DNA from: Devosia sp. Leaf420
GTDB lineage: Bacteria > Pseudomonadota > Alphaproteobacteria > Rhizobiales > Devosiaceae
Assembly: GCF_001425445.1 (NCBI RefSeq)
Contig: NZ_LMQU01000012.1
Location: 392,278 to 456,277, forward strand
DNA: 64,000 bases
Direction: 5' to 3'
In this document: positions 26,228 through 34,689 of the stretch, one piece after another
How positions within the stretch are numbered: position 1 is the stretch's first letter
Layout of the letters: every line of letters starts with the position of its first letter
Made by a program: the position numbers and the translations under genes
Notes under the pieces: generated by a model
The model's input: only the letters and a program-made list of their open reading frames with translations
Databases searched by the model: none
Told to the model about the DNA's origin: nothing

Positions 26228-27052
26228 TCAAGCACGCAGTTTGTTGGTCGGCCGGGTGAGGGCATAGACGACGAGAATGACGCCACCAAGAAGGATGGGC
26301 AGGCTGAGGACCTGGCCCATGGTGAGCCAGCCGCCATAAAGATAGCCGAGTTGCTCGTCGGGGAGGCGAATGGTCTCGACGAAGATGCGCGACAGCGCAT
26401 AGCCGATGGCGAAAATGCCGGCAACGAGGCCGGGTTTCCTGAGCCCATAAAAGACGTGGGTAGCGACGCGGATGATGAGGAAAAGCAAAAGACCTTCCAG
26501 CGCGGCTTCATAGAGCTGGCTCGGGTGGCGCGGCACCTGCAGCGGATCGGTCGGGAAAATGACGCCCCAGGGTAGATCGGTCGGCGCGCCATAGAGCTCG
26601 GCATTGATAAAATTGGCGATGCGGCCGAGGAAAATGCCGATGGTGGCGACGGCGCCCAATAGGTCGAGCGAGGACAGCCAATAGCCGCCTTTGTAGCGGG
26701 TGAAGAGGATGGCCGCGAGCATGAGGCCCACCATACCGCCATGATAGGACATGCCGCCATCGAGCGTGTTGATGATCTCGAGCGGGTTCTGCAGGTAATA
26801 GGGCAGATTGTAAAAGAGCACATAGCCCGTGCGGCCGCCGATGACGATCGACAGCATGGCCCAGAAGGCAAAATCCCAAATATCCTTGGCCGGGAAGGGC
26901 GGAGTGCCGCGATACCAGAGGCGCTCGTTGCGGAGCAGCAAATAGCCATAGCCGGCGCCGAGAATGACGCCGAAGAGATAGGCCAGCGCATACCAACGGA
27001 GCGCGAAGGGGCCGATGGCAAAGGCGATGGGATCGATATTGGGAAAGGGCAA
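26228..27052 (-). CDS. lgt: Prolipoprotein diacylglyceryl transferase
   Basis: A 274-aa inner-membrane enzyme that transfers diacylglycerol to the lipobox cysteine of prolipoproteins. The Lgt signature is present as G-R-I-A-N-F-I-N-A-E-L-Y-G, with H-P-S-Q-L-Y-E-A downstream and Y-H-G-G-M-V-G upstream. Multiple hydrophobic helices and the length fit the family. It is first in the lgt-midA-pgeF operon and faces away from ubiK, an arrangement common in related genomes, though here three accessory genes separate them. Confidence 0.96.
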   Translation of the reverse strand: MPFPNIDPIAFAIGPFALRWYALAYLFGVILGAGYGYLLLRNERLWYRGTPPFPAKDIWDFAFWAMLSIVIGGRTGYVLFYNLPYYLQNPLEIINTLDGGMSYHGGMVGLMLAAILFTRYKGGYWLSSLDLLGAVATIGIFLGRIANFINAELYGAPTDLPWGVIFPTDPLQVPRHPSQLYEAALEGLLLFLIIRVATHVFYGLRKPGLVAGIFAIGYALSRIFVETIRLPDEQLGYLYGGWLTMGQVLSLPILLGGVILVVYALTRPTNKLRA

Positions 27053-27192
27053 GGTCTATCCTTCTCCGGCAGGGTCAGTGCAGGGTGGCGGGAAAGCCGT
27101 AGCCTTGGCGCGCATGGGTCGCAAGGGGGAAGGCGAAGAAAGGGGCGGTGCGGCGCTATTGACCTTGTCTCACCGGAGACGGGTTATTGACC

Positions 27193-27654
27193 TTAGGCTT
27201 GGCGCGCCGGTAGTTGCCGTTTCTGGAAGCCTGTTTTTGACTGTTCGAACCCAGCCATACGGTAGAAGTCGAGTATCTGTGGTTTGTTAGATCCCGTCAT
27301 GAGCATGGTTTTGTAGCATCCTGCGGTCCACGCGGCTTCGCATGCTGCGTCCAAGATTTGTTGGCCAAATCCGCGCCGCCGGAAATCGGTATGGGTCACG
27401 ACATTTTCGATTAGCGCATAGGGTTTACCGCCGCGCGTAAGGTTGGGCACGACGATGAGTGTGCACGAGACGGCAAGATGATTGTCCACAATCCCGACCA
27501 GGATGTCGCTGCCGGGGTACAGGCGAAGGCATTCGAGATTGGCTGAGGCTTGTTCGAGCGACGGGACGGCGTCGCCAGGAGTGAGGTGCTGGTAAAGGGC
27601 AAGGAGGTTGGGGAGGTCTTCCACGCATGCTGGGCGGATCGTGAGTGCGTTCAT
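27193..27654 (-). CDS. GNAT-family N-acetyltransferase
   Basis: A 153-aa GNAT fold protein. The acetyl-CoA-binding segment reads R-R-R-G-F-G-Q-Q-I-L (motif A), preceded by V-V-T-H-T-D-F and followed by C-Y-K-T-M-L-M-T-G. The C-terminal Y-R-M-A-G-F-E is typical. The acceptor substrate is unknown. It is a single gene between lgt and an unrelated plus-strand gene. Confidence 0.88.
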   Translation of the reverse strand: MNALTIRPACVEDLPNLLALYQHLTPGDAVPSLEQASANLECLRLYPGSDILVGIVDNHLAVSCTLIVVPNLTRGGKPYALIENVVTHTDFRRRGFGQQILDAACEAAWTAGCYKTMLMTGSNKPQILDFYRMAGFEQSKTGFQKRQLPARQA

Positions 27655-27771
27655 TGAACTGGACCGGCTCTTTGTTTTATGTGTCAGTATGATGGGCTAT
27701 CTTTCTGCTGCACAGCGCCACAGTCAGGACACATCCGGTTGCATGCTCGATGTTTTGAGGCGGGAGCAGGT

Positions 27772-28575
27772 ATGTCGGAATTTGAAGCACGATTTCAGCC
27801 GCTGTTCGAGGTTTTGAGCGATCCGGAAGCGCTTTTTCATGGCGCGGATATGCGGGATGATCTGTTGGCGCTGGAGCCGTTGATCCCGGATCGCGCGGCG
27901 GAGGCGCGGCTGTTTCGCGAGCTCGCCGTGTTGGAGGCAAAACGGGACGAGCTGGTCTGTCTCGATCATGCGGATCGTGCGTTGGCGGCGCAGGCGGAGA
28001 CCGGGGCGATCGATGATCGTGCGCTTTATTTCATGCATATGCAGTGCGGCGATGTCGGGACGGCCTGGAAGGGCGGTCCGCGTACGGAAATGCATCTTCA
28101 GCGGGCGCTTGAGCTGCATGCCAAGCTACAGCAGCCTATCGGAGAGGCGTTTTTCGTTCGGCTTAATTTGGGCGTCTTTAATAACACGGTGCATGGTCCG
28201 CGGCGTGCGCTCGATGCTTATGAGCCGCTTCTTGCCGATGCTGAGCAGCATTACGGCGCCGACAATCCGGAACTGAGGCGACTGGTTGGGCTGATGGGCG
28301 CTTGTTACGAGGCGCTGGGAGATATGGAAAAGGCGCTGGCCCTTGGGACGCGTAGTTATGAGCTCAGTGTTCCCGGTGACGATCCGGGTCCACGGGTGAG
28401 TGCGATGCTTACCTTTGGCAAGCTCAATTTTCGGTCCGGGCGTGTGGACGAGGCGCGACGCATTCTTGCCGACATGATCTTCTTTGCCGACGCAAACTGT
28501 ACCCCGGCAACGCGCAGATTTGCGCGCGACGAGACGCGCAATATCTTCCCGGACATAGCCGATGCGGGGCTCTAG
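27772..28575 (+). CDS. TPR-like hypothetical protein
   Basis: A 267-aa cytoplasmic, alpha-helical protein with TPR-like helical repeats, such as A-L-G-D-M-E-K-A-L-A-L-G-T-R and R-S-G-R-V-D-E-A-R-R-I-L. I do not recognise a specific family. The ATG at 27772 has GGGAGCAGG just upstream and is preferred to the open frame from 27679. Its 3' end overlaps the convergent SDR gene by four bases. The function is unknown. Confidence 0.75.
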   Translation: MSEFEARFQPLFEVLSDPEALFHGADMRDDLLALEPLIPDRAAEARLFRELAVLEAKRDELVCLDHADRALAAQAETGAIDDRALYFMHMQCGDVGTAWKGGPRTEMHLQRALELHAKLQQPIGEAFFVRLNLGVFNNTVHGPRRALDAYEPLLADAEQHYGADNPELRRLVGLMGACYEALGDMEKALALGTRSYELSVPGDDPGPRVSAMLTFGKLNFRSGRVDEARRILADMIFFADANCTPATRRFARDETRNIFPDIADAGL

Positions 28576-29300
28576 CCCTTGGTACGCAGGGTCGAGCGGC
28601 CGCCATCGACGCCGAGGATTTGGCCAGTGATCCAGCTTGACGCGTCGGACAGGAGAAAGTCGGCGGCATTGGCGCTGTCTTCGGCGGTGCCGAGGCGGGG
28701 GAGGGCGTGAAGCTGGGCGATGGATTTGGCCATGGCTTCGTTTGACGTCAGGGACTCGGCCAGAGGCGTGGCTGTCAAAGAGGGTGCCACGGCGTTGACG
28801 CGGATTTTTGGGGCGAGTTCGGCGGCAAGAGCGACGGTGAGGCCTTCCACGGCGCCTTTGGCCATGGAGATGGACGCGTGGCCACTAAAGCCTTGGGCAA
28901 CGGCGACGGAAGAAAAGAGAACGATGGAGGCGGTCCCCTCATATTGCTTGAGAGCGGGCAGGGCGGCCTGGATCGACATGGCGGCGCCTGCAGCGTTTAT
29001 GGCGAAATCTCTGGCGAAATCTTCGATCGTCAGCCGGGCCAACGGCTTCAGATTGATGGTGCCGACGCAATAGGCGAGGCCGGCGACGGGGCCGGGGGCT
29101 TGCTGGATCGCCGCAGTCAGTGCGGTGGTGTCGGTGACATTCGCTTCCGCCCAGGTGCCGCCGGTTTCATCAGCAAGGGCGGCGAGGGCATCGGGGCTGC
29201 GACCGATCAAGTGCGGTACCAACCCGCGAGCTGCGGTCTTTTTCGCAAGAGCCGAGCCAATGCCGCCCGCGCCGCCGACGATGATGATGGTGTCGCTCAT
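28572..29300 (-). CDS. SDR-family protein lacking the catalytic Tyr
   Basis: A 242-aa Rossmann-fold short-chain dehydrogenase/reductase. The cofactor loop V-G-G-A-G-G-I-G is at about residues 8-15, and S-S-V-A-V precedes the active-site helix. Where classical SDRs have Y-x-x-x-K, this protein reads I-S-M-A-K (G-H-A-S-I-S-M-A-K-G), so the proton-donating tyrosine is replaced by isoleucine while the lysine is kept. It may use another residue or have a non-catalytic role. The substrate is unknown. Confidence 0.88.
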   Translation of the reverse strand: MSDTIIIVGGAGGIGSALAKKTAARGLVPHLIGRSPDALAALADETGGTWAEANVTDTTALTAAIQQAPGPVAGLAYCVGTINLKPLARLTIEDFARDFAINAAGAAMSIQAALPALKQYEGTASIVLFSSVAVAQGFSGHASISMAKGAVEGLTVALAAELAPKIRVNAVAPSLTATPLAESLTSNEAMAKSIAQLHALPRLGTAEDSANAADFLLSDASSWITGQILGVDGGRSTLRTKG

Positions 29301-29442
29301 TACCGTTTCTCCGTTGCTCAGAACGTACGCGTGGATCTGCGGTTCGGTTCATTGAGAAGGCGCGGCCAATGGTTGCACTGGTCAATGCGGCAGGGGTGGC
29401 CTACATAGGGGAGCAAACGCAATTGCAGATAATGGGATTATC

Positions 29443-29694
29443 ATGAGCCAGAGCAATAACAGGATTTTTGACGGTCTTGGCCGGATCATGAACGAAGCGG
29501 CGGGTGTCGCCGACGGCGTGCGGCGCGAAGTCGAGACCGTTGCCAAGTCGCAGGCGCAGCGGATCGTGGCCGATATGGAATTGGTCAAGCGCGAGGACTT
29601 TGATGCGCTGCGTGAGCTGGTGCAGGTCCAGGGCGAAGAAATCGACGCGCTGCGTCAAGAGATTGCGGCGCTCAAGGCTGCAAAGACCGTCTAA
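29443..29694 (+). CDS. ubiK: UbiK-family accessory factor (BMFP/YqiC)
   Basis: An 83-aa helical protein of the membrane fusogenic/UbiK family, which assists ubiquinone biosynthesis. The C-terminal half is the typical coiled coil (V-K-R-E-D-F-D-A-L-R-E-L-V then E-I-D-A-L-R-Q-E-I-A-A-L-K). Length is standard. In related genomes it lies next to ybjN and proC, as here. Confidence 0.9.
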   Translation: MSQSNNRIFDGLGRIMNEAAGVADGVRREVETVAKSQAQRIVADMELVKREDFDALRELVQVQGEEIDALRQEIAALKAAKTV

Positions 29695-29959
29695 CGGCCG
29701 CCTCACTCAATCGGCCAAATTTCGCCAGCGCTTTACAACAGATGCGCTGGCTTGGATCTCTCGGGTTAACGAGAGGTTACCGTCTTCCACAAGAGATTGG
29801 GCGCTTGGGCGTCAGTTGAACTGCTGGAATCGGAACTGCAGTGTACGGTTTGTGATGTGGACGATTCGAACGCAGGAGGACGCGTGAGATTGGGTCTGCA
29901 GTGGAGGGGTGACGGCGGTTGTCGTGTCCCAGAGCGCCATGCCAGCACGGAACCGGCCC

Positions 29960-30460
29960 ATGTCATTGATTGCCCACGAGCCCGATCGTTCGTCCCACCC
30001 GGTGGACCTGGTCGAGCACATCGCATCGATCAACGACTGGAATTTTGAGCGCCAGGACGCGGACGAGATTTCGATCTCGGTGCGCGGGGGCTGGAGCGAC
30101 TATCACGTCTCGTTCAACTGGATGGAAGACCTCGAAAGCCTGCATATCGCCTGCGCCTTCGATCTGAAGGTGCCAGAGGGCCGGCGCAGCGAAATCCGCC
30201 AATTGATCAGCCTGATCAATGAGCAACTCTGGATTGGGCACTTCGATATCTGGAACAAGGAAGGCGTTGTGCTCTTCCGCAATTCGCATCTTCTTACCGG
30301 CGGGGCCGATGTGTCGCCGCAGCAATGCGAGGCGCTGTTGCGCTCGGCGACCGATAGCTGCGATCTCTATTATCAGGCGTTTCAGTTTGTCGTCTGGGCC
30401 GGAAAATCGGCCGCCGATGCGCTGAGCCATGTGATGTTTGAAACCGTGGGCGAGGCGTGA
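29960..30460 (+). CDS. YbjN-domain protein
   Basis: A 166-aa YbjN-domain protein, a fold related to type III secretion chaperones. Conserved segments are S-V-R-G-G-W-S-D-Y-H-V-S, L-H-I-A-C-A-F-D-L-K-V-P and N-E-Q-L-W-I-G-H-F-D-I-W. The start M-S-L-I-A-H-E is chosen by resemblance to relatives; in-frame GTG (29909) and ATG (29939) codons lie upstream. Its TGA overlaps the proC ATG (TGATG), so the two are coupled. A regulatory role has been proposed for enterobacterial YbjN; none is shown here. Confidence 0.85.
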   Translation: MSLIAHEPDRSSHPVDLVEHIASINDWNFERQDADEISISVRGGWSDYHVSFNWMEDLESLHIACAFDLKVPEGRRSEIRQLISLINEQLWIGHFDIWNKEGVVLFRNSHLLTGGADVSPQQCEALLRSATDSCDLYYQAFQFVVWAGKSAADALSHVMFETVGEA

Positions 30461-31281
30461 TGACCGATTTGCGATCCATTGGGCCGGTCATGCTGGTTGG
30501 CGTGGGCAAGATGGGCATGGCGCTGGCTTCGGGCTGGCTCGATGCCGGATTGCCGCCGACCAATCTGGTGCTGGTCGATCCGCGGGCGAGCGACGAGGCC
30601 AAGGCTTTTGCGGCCGATTATGACCTTGTGATCAACGAAGCTGCGCTTGGGCTGCAGCCCACTGTGCTGGTGCTGGCGGTGAAACCGCAGGTGATCTCGG
30701 CGGTGATGAGCGAGCTGGCACCGATGATTGGGTCGCACACGCTGGTTCTGTCAATTGCGGCGGGGATTTCGCTGGATCGGCTGTCATCGGGCACGGGCAC
30801 AGATCGCGTTGTGCGCAGCATGCCGAACACGCCGGCGCAGATCGGCAAGGGTGTCACTGGTGTCGTTGCCGGTGGTGGCGTCGATGGTTCAGGGCGGTCG
30901 GCGGCGGAAGCGCTGCTATCGGCGGCCGGACTTGTCATTTGGTTTGATTCCGAAGGTGATCTCGATGCGGTGACGGCGGTTTCGGGTTCGGGACCTGCTT
31001 ACGTGTTCAATCTGGTGGAGGCGATGGCTACTGCTGGTGTTGCGCAGGGGCTCGAAGAGCATGTAGCCATGACGCTGGCGCGGCAGACGGTGATTGGCGC
31101 TGCGGGTTTGCTGGAGATCGATCCGGCGCCGGCCAGCGTCTTGCGCCAGAATGTGACCTCGCCCAATGGCACTACTGCGGCGGCGCTCGAGGTGTTGATG
31201 GGCGCTGATGGGCTGGGGCCGGTGATGGACCGGGCTGTTACGGCCGCGCGGAAGCGCAGCGAGGAACTGGGGCAGGGCTGA
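30460..31281 (+). CDS. proC: Pyrroline-5-carboxylate reductase
   Basis: A 273-aa enzyme reducing 1-pyrroline-5-carboxylate to proline with NAD(P)H, the last step of proline synthesis. The N-terminal loop V-G-V-G-K-M-G-M-A-L and the conserved V-S-G-S-G-P-A-Y-V-F substrate region are present. The length matches the family. The start overlaps the ybjN stop by one base. Confidence 0.95.
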   Translation: MTDLRSIGPVMLVGVGKMGMALASGWLDAGLPPTNLVLVDPRASDEAKAFAADYDLVINEAALGLQPTVLVLAVKPQVISAVMSELAPMIGSHTLVLSIAAGISLDRLSSGTGTDRVVRSMPNTPAQIGKGVTGVVAGGGVDGSGRSAAEALLSAAGLVIWFDSEGDLDAVTAVSGSGPAYVFNLVEAMATAGVAQGLEEHVAMTLARQTVIGAAGLLEIDPAPASVLRQNVTSPNGTTAAALEVLMGADGLGPVMDRAVTAARKRSEELGQG

Positions 31282-31294
31282 TAGCAGTTGCTGC

Positions 31295-31768
31295 TTAACC
31301 CTGCCTTGAAAGGGCAGTTGGCGGTCTCGTAATACGGGATCGAAGCGTGGCGATGCGATCCTGCAGCTCGGGTGGGGTGCCCATCCGATCGAGCAGCAGA
31401 TTGACGGCGAGCACGTCTGCCGACTGATTTTTGTGGCGGAAACGCTCGCCATGAGCTTCGGCGAGGACGAGTGCGATTTGCGGATCGTTCTGATCGGATC
31501 TGTGGGCTAGGCCGAGGGCCTGAATGGCGCGGTTGAGCAGCCGGCCGATGCGATCTTTGTCATCGCTGATTTGAACTTCCGAAATCAATAATTGGCCGAG
31601 CCCAAGCCCGGCGGCCTGAAGGGTAGGCGGGTCTTGCCCGACAAATGGATCCTTGAGGATCGTATCGTAGCACCAGATTGCTTCGATGACCTCGCCTTGC
31701 TGCTCCAGGCGTCGCGCTTCCGAGAGATAGTGGATCAGGTCGAGAATTTTACGCTCCGCACGCTCCAA
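31295..31768 (-). CDS. Hypothetical helical protein, possibly frameshifted at its start
   Basis: A 157-aa alpha-helical protein of unknown function with TPR-like spacing (E-V-I-E-A-I-W-C-Y-D-T-I-L). In the present frame it can only start at TTG 31768, just after an in-frame stop. A nearby ATG at 31800 reads M-L-I-P-H-A-D-T and would join this frame if one base were added near 31770-31780, so the natural start may be there and a single-base deletion may be present. It lies convergent to proC. Confidence 0.55.
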   Translation of the reverse strand: MERAERKILDLIHYLSEARRLEQQGEVIEAIWCYDTILKDPFVGQDPPTLQAAGLGLGQLLISEVQISDDKDRIGRLLNRAIQALGLAHRSDQNDPQIALVLAEAHGERFRHKNQSADVLAVNLLLDRMGTPPELQDRIATLRSRITRPPTALSRQG

Positions 31769-31820
31769 GTTCAGTTGGTGTCAGCGTGCGGGATGAGCAT
31801 TTGTTCGGCAATCGGCTTTT

Positions 31821-32339
31821 TTACAGATTGACCGTCAGGTTGAGCCGTTCGAGGACAGAGCGATCGGTTGGCTCGACCATGCTTACGAGGAACTGACGCA
31901 CCATGTGCGCGCCTTCGGGCGGCAGGGCGGCGATGGCTTCATCGATGCGGCTGGCCTGAGTGGCCGAGAGGGTGGCAAAGAGCATGCGGCCCTTGTCCGT
32001 GGCAAAGAGCAGGCGCTGACGTCGATCGGAGTGCCCGGTCTTTTGCTCGATATAGCCATTGTCGATGAGCTGGCGGAGGACGCGAGCCAGGCTTTGCTTG
32101 GTGATTTTCAGGATGTCGAGCAAGTCCGCGACTGGCATGCCGGGGCGTAAATTGACGAAATAGAGCACCCGATGATGCGCGCGGCCAAAACCCTGACGCT
32201 CAAGGAGAGCATCGGCATCGCCGGTAAAATCCCGATAGGCAAAGAAGAACAGGCCCATGATATCGAGCGGCAGCACCGACCGCGCGATCGCAGCAGAATT
32301 TATGTCAGCCTTGTTGACATTTTTTTGGGCCTCTGCCAT
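31821..32339 (-). CDS. MarR-family transcriptional regulator
   Basis: A 172-aa winged-helix protein. The recognition helix is in L-L-D-I-L-K-I-T-K-Q-S-L-A-R-V-L-R-Q-L, and the wing in K-T-G-H-S-D-R-R-Q-R-L-L, the classical MarR D-x-R motif. It is divergent from the branched-chain aminotransferase gene, and the intergenic region holds an 8-bp inverted repeat (32392-32410), a likely operator for one or both genes. Confidence 0.9.
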   Translation of the reverse strand: MAEAQKNVNKADINSAAIARSVLPLDIMGLFFFAYRDFTGDADALLERQGFGRAHHRVLYFVNLRPGMPVADLLDILKITKQSLARVLRQLIDNGYIEQKTGHSDRRQRLLFATDKGRMLFATLSATQASRIDEAIAALPPEGAHMVRQFLVSMVEPTDRSVLERLNLTVNL

Positions 32340-32391
32340 TGTCTCTCCATCACATCGGCGTTTCGTCTTATCCCAAAGACATTGTGGTTTG

Positions 32392-32410
32392 CCAAGGGCA
32401 TGGCCCTTGG
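32392..32410. promoter_or_regulatory. Candidate MarR operator
   Basis: CCAAGGGC-ATG-GCCCTTGG, a perfect 8-bp inverted repeat with a 3-base centre, between the divergent marR-type and ilvE genes. Size and position fit a MarR site; binding is inferred. Confidence 0.5.
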
Positions 32411-32474
32411 GGCATGATTAGAGAAACGTGCGGTTCGTGTAAGAACGGCAAAAACAAAGACTGTGGAGAGGATC

Positions 32475-33365
32475 ATGGCAGGCGTGCCCATGGACCAGCG
32501 TGATGGCTGGATCTGGTTCGATGGCGAACTCAAACCGTGGAAGGACGCGAAGATTCACGTGCTGACGCACGGGCTTCATTATGCCAGCTCGGTATTTGAA
32601 GGTGAACGCGCCTATGGTGGCGAAATCTTCAAATCGCGCGAGCATACCGAGCGTCTGATCCGTTCGGCGGCGACGCTCGATATGCCCTTCCCCTATTCGG
32701 TCGACGAGATCGAAGCGGCAAAGCGCCTCGTGCTCGACAAGAATGGCCTCGTTGACGCTTATCTGCGTCCTGTCGCCTGGCGCGGCTCGGAAGAGCTGTC
32801 GGTGCCGGCGCGCAACAACAAGGTGCATGTGGCGATCGCGGCCTGGGTTTGGCCGAGCTATTTTTCCACCGAAGAGAAGCTGAAAGGCATCCGCCTCGAG
32901 TGGAGCAAGTGGAAGCGCCCATCGCCTGAGACGATCCCATCTTCGGCCAAGGCTGCGGGTCTTTATATGATCTGCACGCTCTCCAAGGACGCGGCCATGG
33001 CCAATGGCTTTGCCGATGCGCTGATGCTGGACTATCGCGGCTATGTGGCTGAGGCCACTGGCGCCAACGTGTTCTTCATCAAGGGCAAGGACATCACGAC
33101 GCCGACGCCGGATTGCTTCCTCAATGGCATCACCCGGCAGACGCTGATCGCGCTGGCGAAGGAAAACGGTTTTACCGTCACCGAGCGGCATATCATGCCG
33201 GAAGAGCTGAGCCAGTTTGACGAGTGCTTCTTGACCGGCACGGCCGCGGAAGTGACGCCTGTTTCGCTGATCGGCGACTATAAGTTTACCCCGGGCGAAG
33301 CTTGCCGGACGCTGATCGATGCGTACTCGGCCGCAGTGCAGCCGAAGCGGGCGGCGGCGGAGTAA
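32475..33365 (+). CDS. ilvE: Branched-chain amino acid aminotransferase
   Basis: A 296-aa class IV PLP-dependent aminotransferase interconverting leucine, isoleucine and valine with their keto acids. The PLP lysine is in S-S-A-K-A-A-G-L-Y, the conserved E-A-T-G-A-N-V-F-F follows, and G-T-A-A-E-V-T-P-V lies near the C-terminus. I use the ATG at 32475, preceded by GGAGAGG, rather than the GTG at 32463. A strong terminator follows. Confidence 0.93.
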   Translation: MAGVPMDQRDGWIWFDGELKPWKDAKIHVLTHGLHYASSVFEGERAYGGEIFKSREHTERLIRSAATLDMPFPYSVDEIEAAKRLVLDKNGLVDAYLRPVAWRGSEELSVPARNNKVHVAIAAWVWPSYFSTEEKLKGIRLEWSKWKRPSPETIPSSAKAAGLYMICTLSKDAAMANGFADALMLDYRGYVAEATGANVFFIKGKDITTPTPDCFLNGITRQTLIALAKENGFTVTERHIMPEELSQFDECFLTGTAAEVTPVSLIGDYKFTPGEACRTLIDAYSAAVQPKRAAAE

Positions 33366-33388
33366 TTTTCGCTGATTTTAATTTGAGA

Positions 33389-33415
33389 GGCCGGGCAGCG
33401 ATGCCCGGCCTTTTT
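33389..33415 (+). terminator. Terminator after ilvE
   Basis: GGCCGGGC, six bases, GCCCGGCC, then TTTTT: a perfect 8-bp stem about 24 bp after the stop codon. Confidence 0.9.
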
Positions 33416-33453
33416 GTATTTTGGGGTGGCGAGGCATTTGCTATGATGGGACT

Positions 33454-33714
33454 ATGAAGAAGCTGACCATATCGGTGACCGAGCATCAGGCATCGCTTCT
33501 TGAAGAGGCGGTGGCCGAGGGCAAGTTTGTGTCTGACAGTGAGATGATCGCTGCGGCGCTGAAGCTTTGGGAGAAGCGGGAGGCGGCCAAAGCTGAGGAA
33601 ATCGAGTGGCTAAAGCGGGACTATCAAGCTGGACTTGATAGTGGACCGCCGGTCGAAATTGACTTCGACGACTTGCTTGCTGAATTAAACGCCAAATATG
33701 AAAAGCGTGCCTAA
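33454..33714 (+). CDS. Ribbon-helix-helix antitoxin (ParD-like)
   Basis: An 86-aa protein starting M-K-K-L-T-I-S-V-T-E-H-Q, an RHH strand, then S-D-S-E-M-I-A-A-A-L-K-L-W-E, as in ParD/CopG antitoxins. The acidic C-terminal part (E-I-D-F-D-D-L-L-A-E-L) would wrap the toxin. The frame is intact. Its end overlaps the toxin frame by 17 bp. The partner toxin carries a frameshift. Confidence 0.85.
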   Translation: MKKLTISVTEHQASLLEEAVAEGKFVSDSEMIAAALKLWEKREAAKAEEIEWLKRDYQAGLDSGPPVEIDFDDLLAELNAKYEKRA

Positions 33715-33996
33715 GTCCCGGTTTTCACCGCGGGCTAGCAAGCAAATCAATATCATTTGGCGGTATATTGCCCAGCATAGCCGGCAGGCGGCGAATGGCG
33801 TGCTGCGACGAATACATGAAGCAGTTCGGCTCGCTGCTGAAAATCCGGGTATGGGAGCACGGCGTGAAGATATTAGCCCAGGAGCGAGGACCTCGTAGTC
33901 GGCTCATATCTTGTTCTCTATGAGCCGACACAGGATGGCATCCTCGTGGTAGCCATTGTGCACGGTATGACTGCTCCGAAATCCTGGCTGGATTAA
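33698..33996 (+). pseudogene. ParE-type toxin with a single-base frameshift
   Basis: The first frame gives M-K-S-V-P-K-S-R-F-S-P-R-A-S-K-Q-I-N-I-I-W, a typical ParE N-terminus, continuing to A-R-R-E-D-I-S-P-G-A-R before stopping at 33896-33898. The expected ParE C-terminus (V-V-G-S-Y-L-V-L-Y-E-P then V-V-A-I-V-H-G) continues immediately in another frame to TAA at 33994-33996. Adding one base near 33890 would give an intact protein of about 99 aa. The toxin is probably inactive while its antitoxin gene is intact; a sequencing error is the alternative. Confidence 0.85.
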
Positions 33997-34436
33997 CGCC
34001 AGCGATCTCTTGCCGTGTCGTCGGACGCTTTCGCCTCTACCCATTCCGTGCCCGCTGCCGCTTCTTCCTGTTTCCAGAACGGGGCGTCGGTTTTTAGGTA
34101 ATCCATGAGGTATTGGGCGCCGTCGAAGGCGGCTTGGCGGTGGGGGGCGAGGGTCATGACTTGCATGATGGGTTCGTCGGGGACGAGGCGGCCGTAGCGG
34201 TGGAGGATTGCGGCGTCGATCAGGTCGAAACGGGCGATGGCAGTAGTGCGGATGGCGGCGATCTCGTTTTGGGCGAGGTCGGGGTAGCATTCGAGGATGA
34301 GGGCCGTGATGGGGCGATCAGGCAGTGAGCGGACCATGCCGGTGAAGGTGACGGCAGCGCCGGCTTCGGGGTGGTTGGTCTGGAATTGATTTAAGAGGGT
34401 GCCCGGATCGAAGGGGGCGTCAGAGATGATGATCAT
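33993..34436 (-). CDS. moaE: Molybdopterin synthase catalytic subunit
   Basis: A 147-aa MoaE subunit, which with MoaD inserts sulfur into precursor Z to make molybdopterin. The active-site lysine region is visible as Y-L-K-T-D-A-P-F-W-K-Q-E near the C-terminus. H-R-Y-G-R-L and V-T-F-T-G-M-V-R are conserved. It starts one base after the moaD stop region, in a pgsA-moaD-moaE operon. The stop overlaps the end of the convergent toxin remnant. Confidence 0.94.
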   Translation of the reverse strand: MIIISDAPFDPGTLLNQFQTNHPEAGAAVTFTGMVRSLPDRPITALILECYPDLAQNEIAAIRTTAIARFDLIDAAILHRYGRLVPDEPIMQVMTLAPHRQAAFDGAQYLMDYLKTDAPFWKQEEAAAGTEWVEAKASDDTARDRWR

Positions 34437-34437
34437 C

Positions 34438-34689
34438 TCAACCGCCGGTCATGGGCGGCAGGATGGCCACTTCCTCGGCGCCATCGATCGGCGTGTTCCA
34501 GGGAACGATGCGGGCGTTCTTGGAAATCTTGAACTGCTTGGGATTGGCCATGGCGAGATCTAGACTTTCGTCATTGGCGCGAAGCCAGGTGACGAGGTCT
34601 TCGAGCGTAACGACATCAGCCGGCGGCGTGACGTCGTCGCTGGCGCGGTTGAGGCGCTCGCGCAGCCAGGCGAAATAAAGGATTTTCAT
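34438..34689 (-). CDS. moaD: Molybdopterin synthase sulfur carrier subunit
   Basis: An 83-aa ubiquitin-like protein ending in the required Gly-Gly (P-P-M-T-G-G), which is thiocarboxylated and donates sulfur. The start M-K-I-L-Y-F-A-W-L-R is canonical and overlaps the pgsA stop by four bases. The open frame upstream is a reading of pgsA in another frame. Confidence 0.94.
   Translation of the reverse strand: MKILYFAWLRERLNRASDDVTPPADVVTLEDLVTWLRANDESLDLAMANPKQFKISKNARIVPWNTPIDGAEEVAILPPMTGG

Noticed and set aside
25138..27021. A 627-codon open frame on the minus strand spanning both midA and lgt
   Set aside because: Only its 3' 360 codons are midA; the 5' part is a serine- and arginine-rich out-of-frame reading of lgt, which is complete in its own frame.
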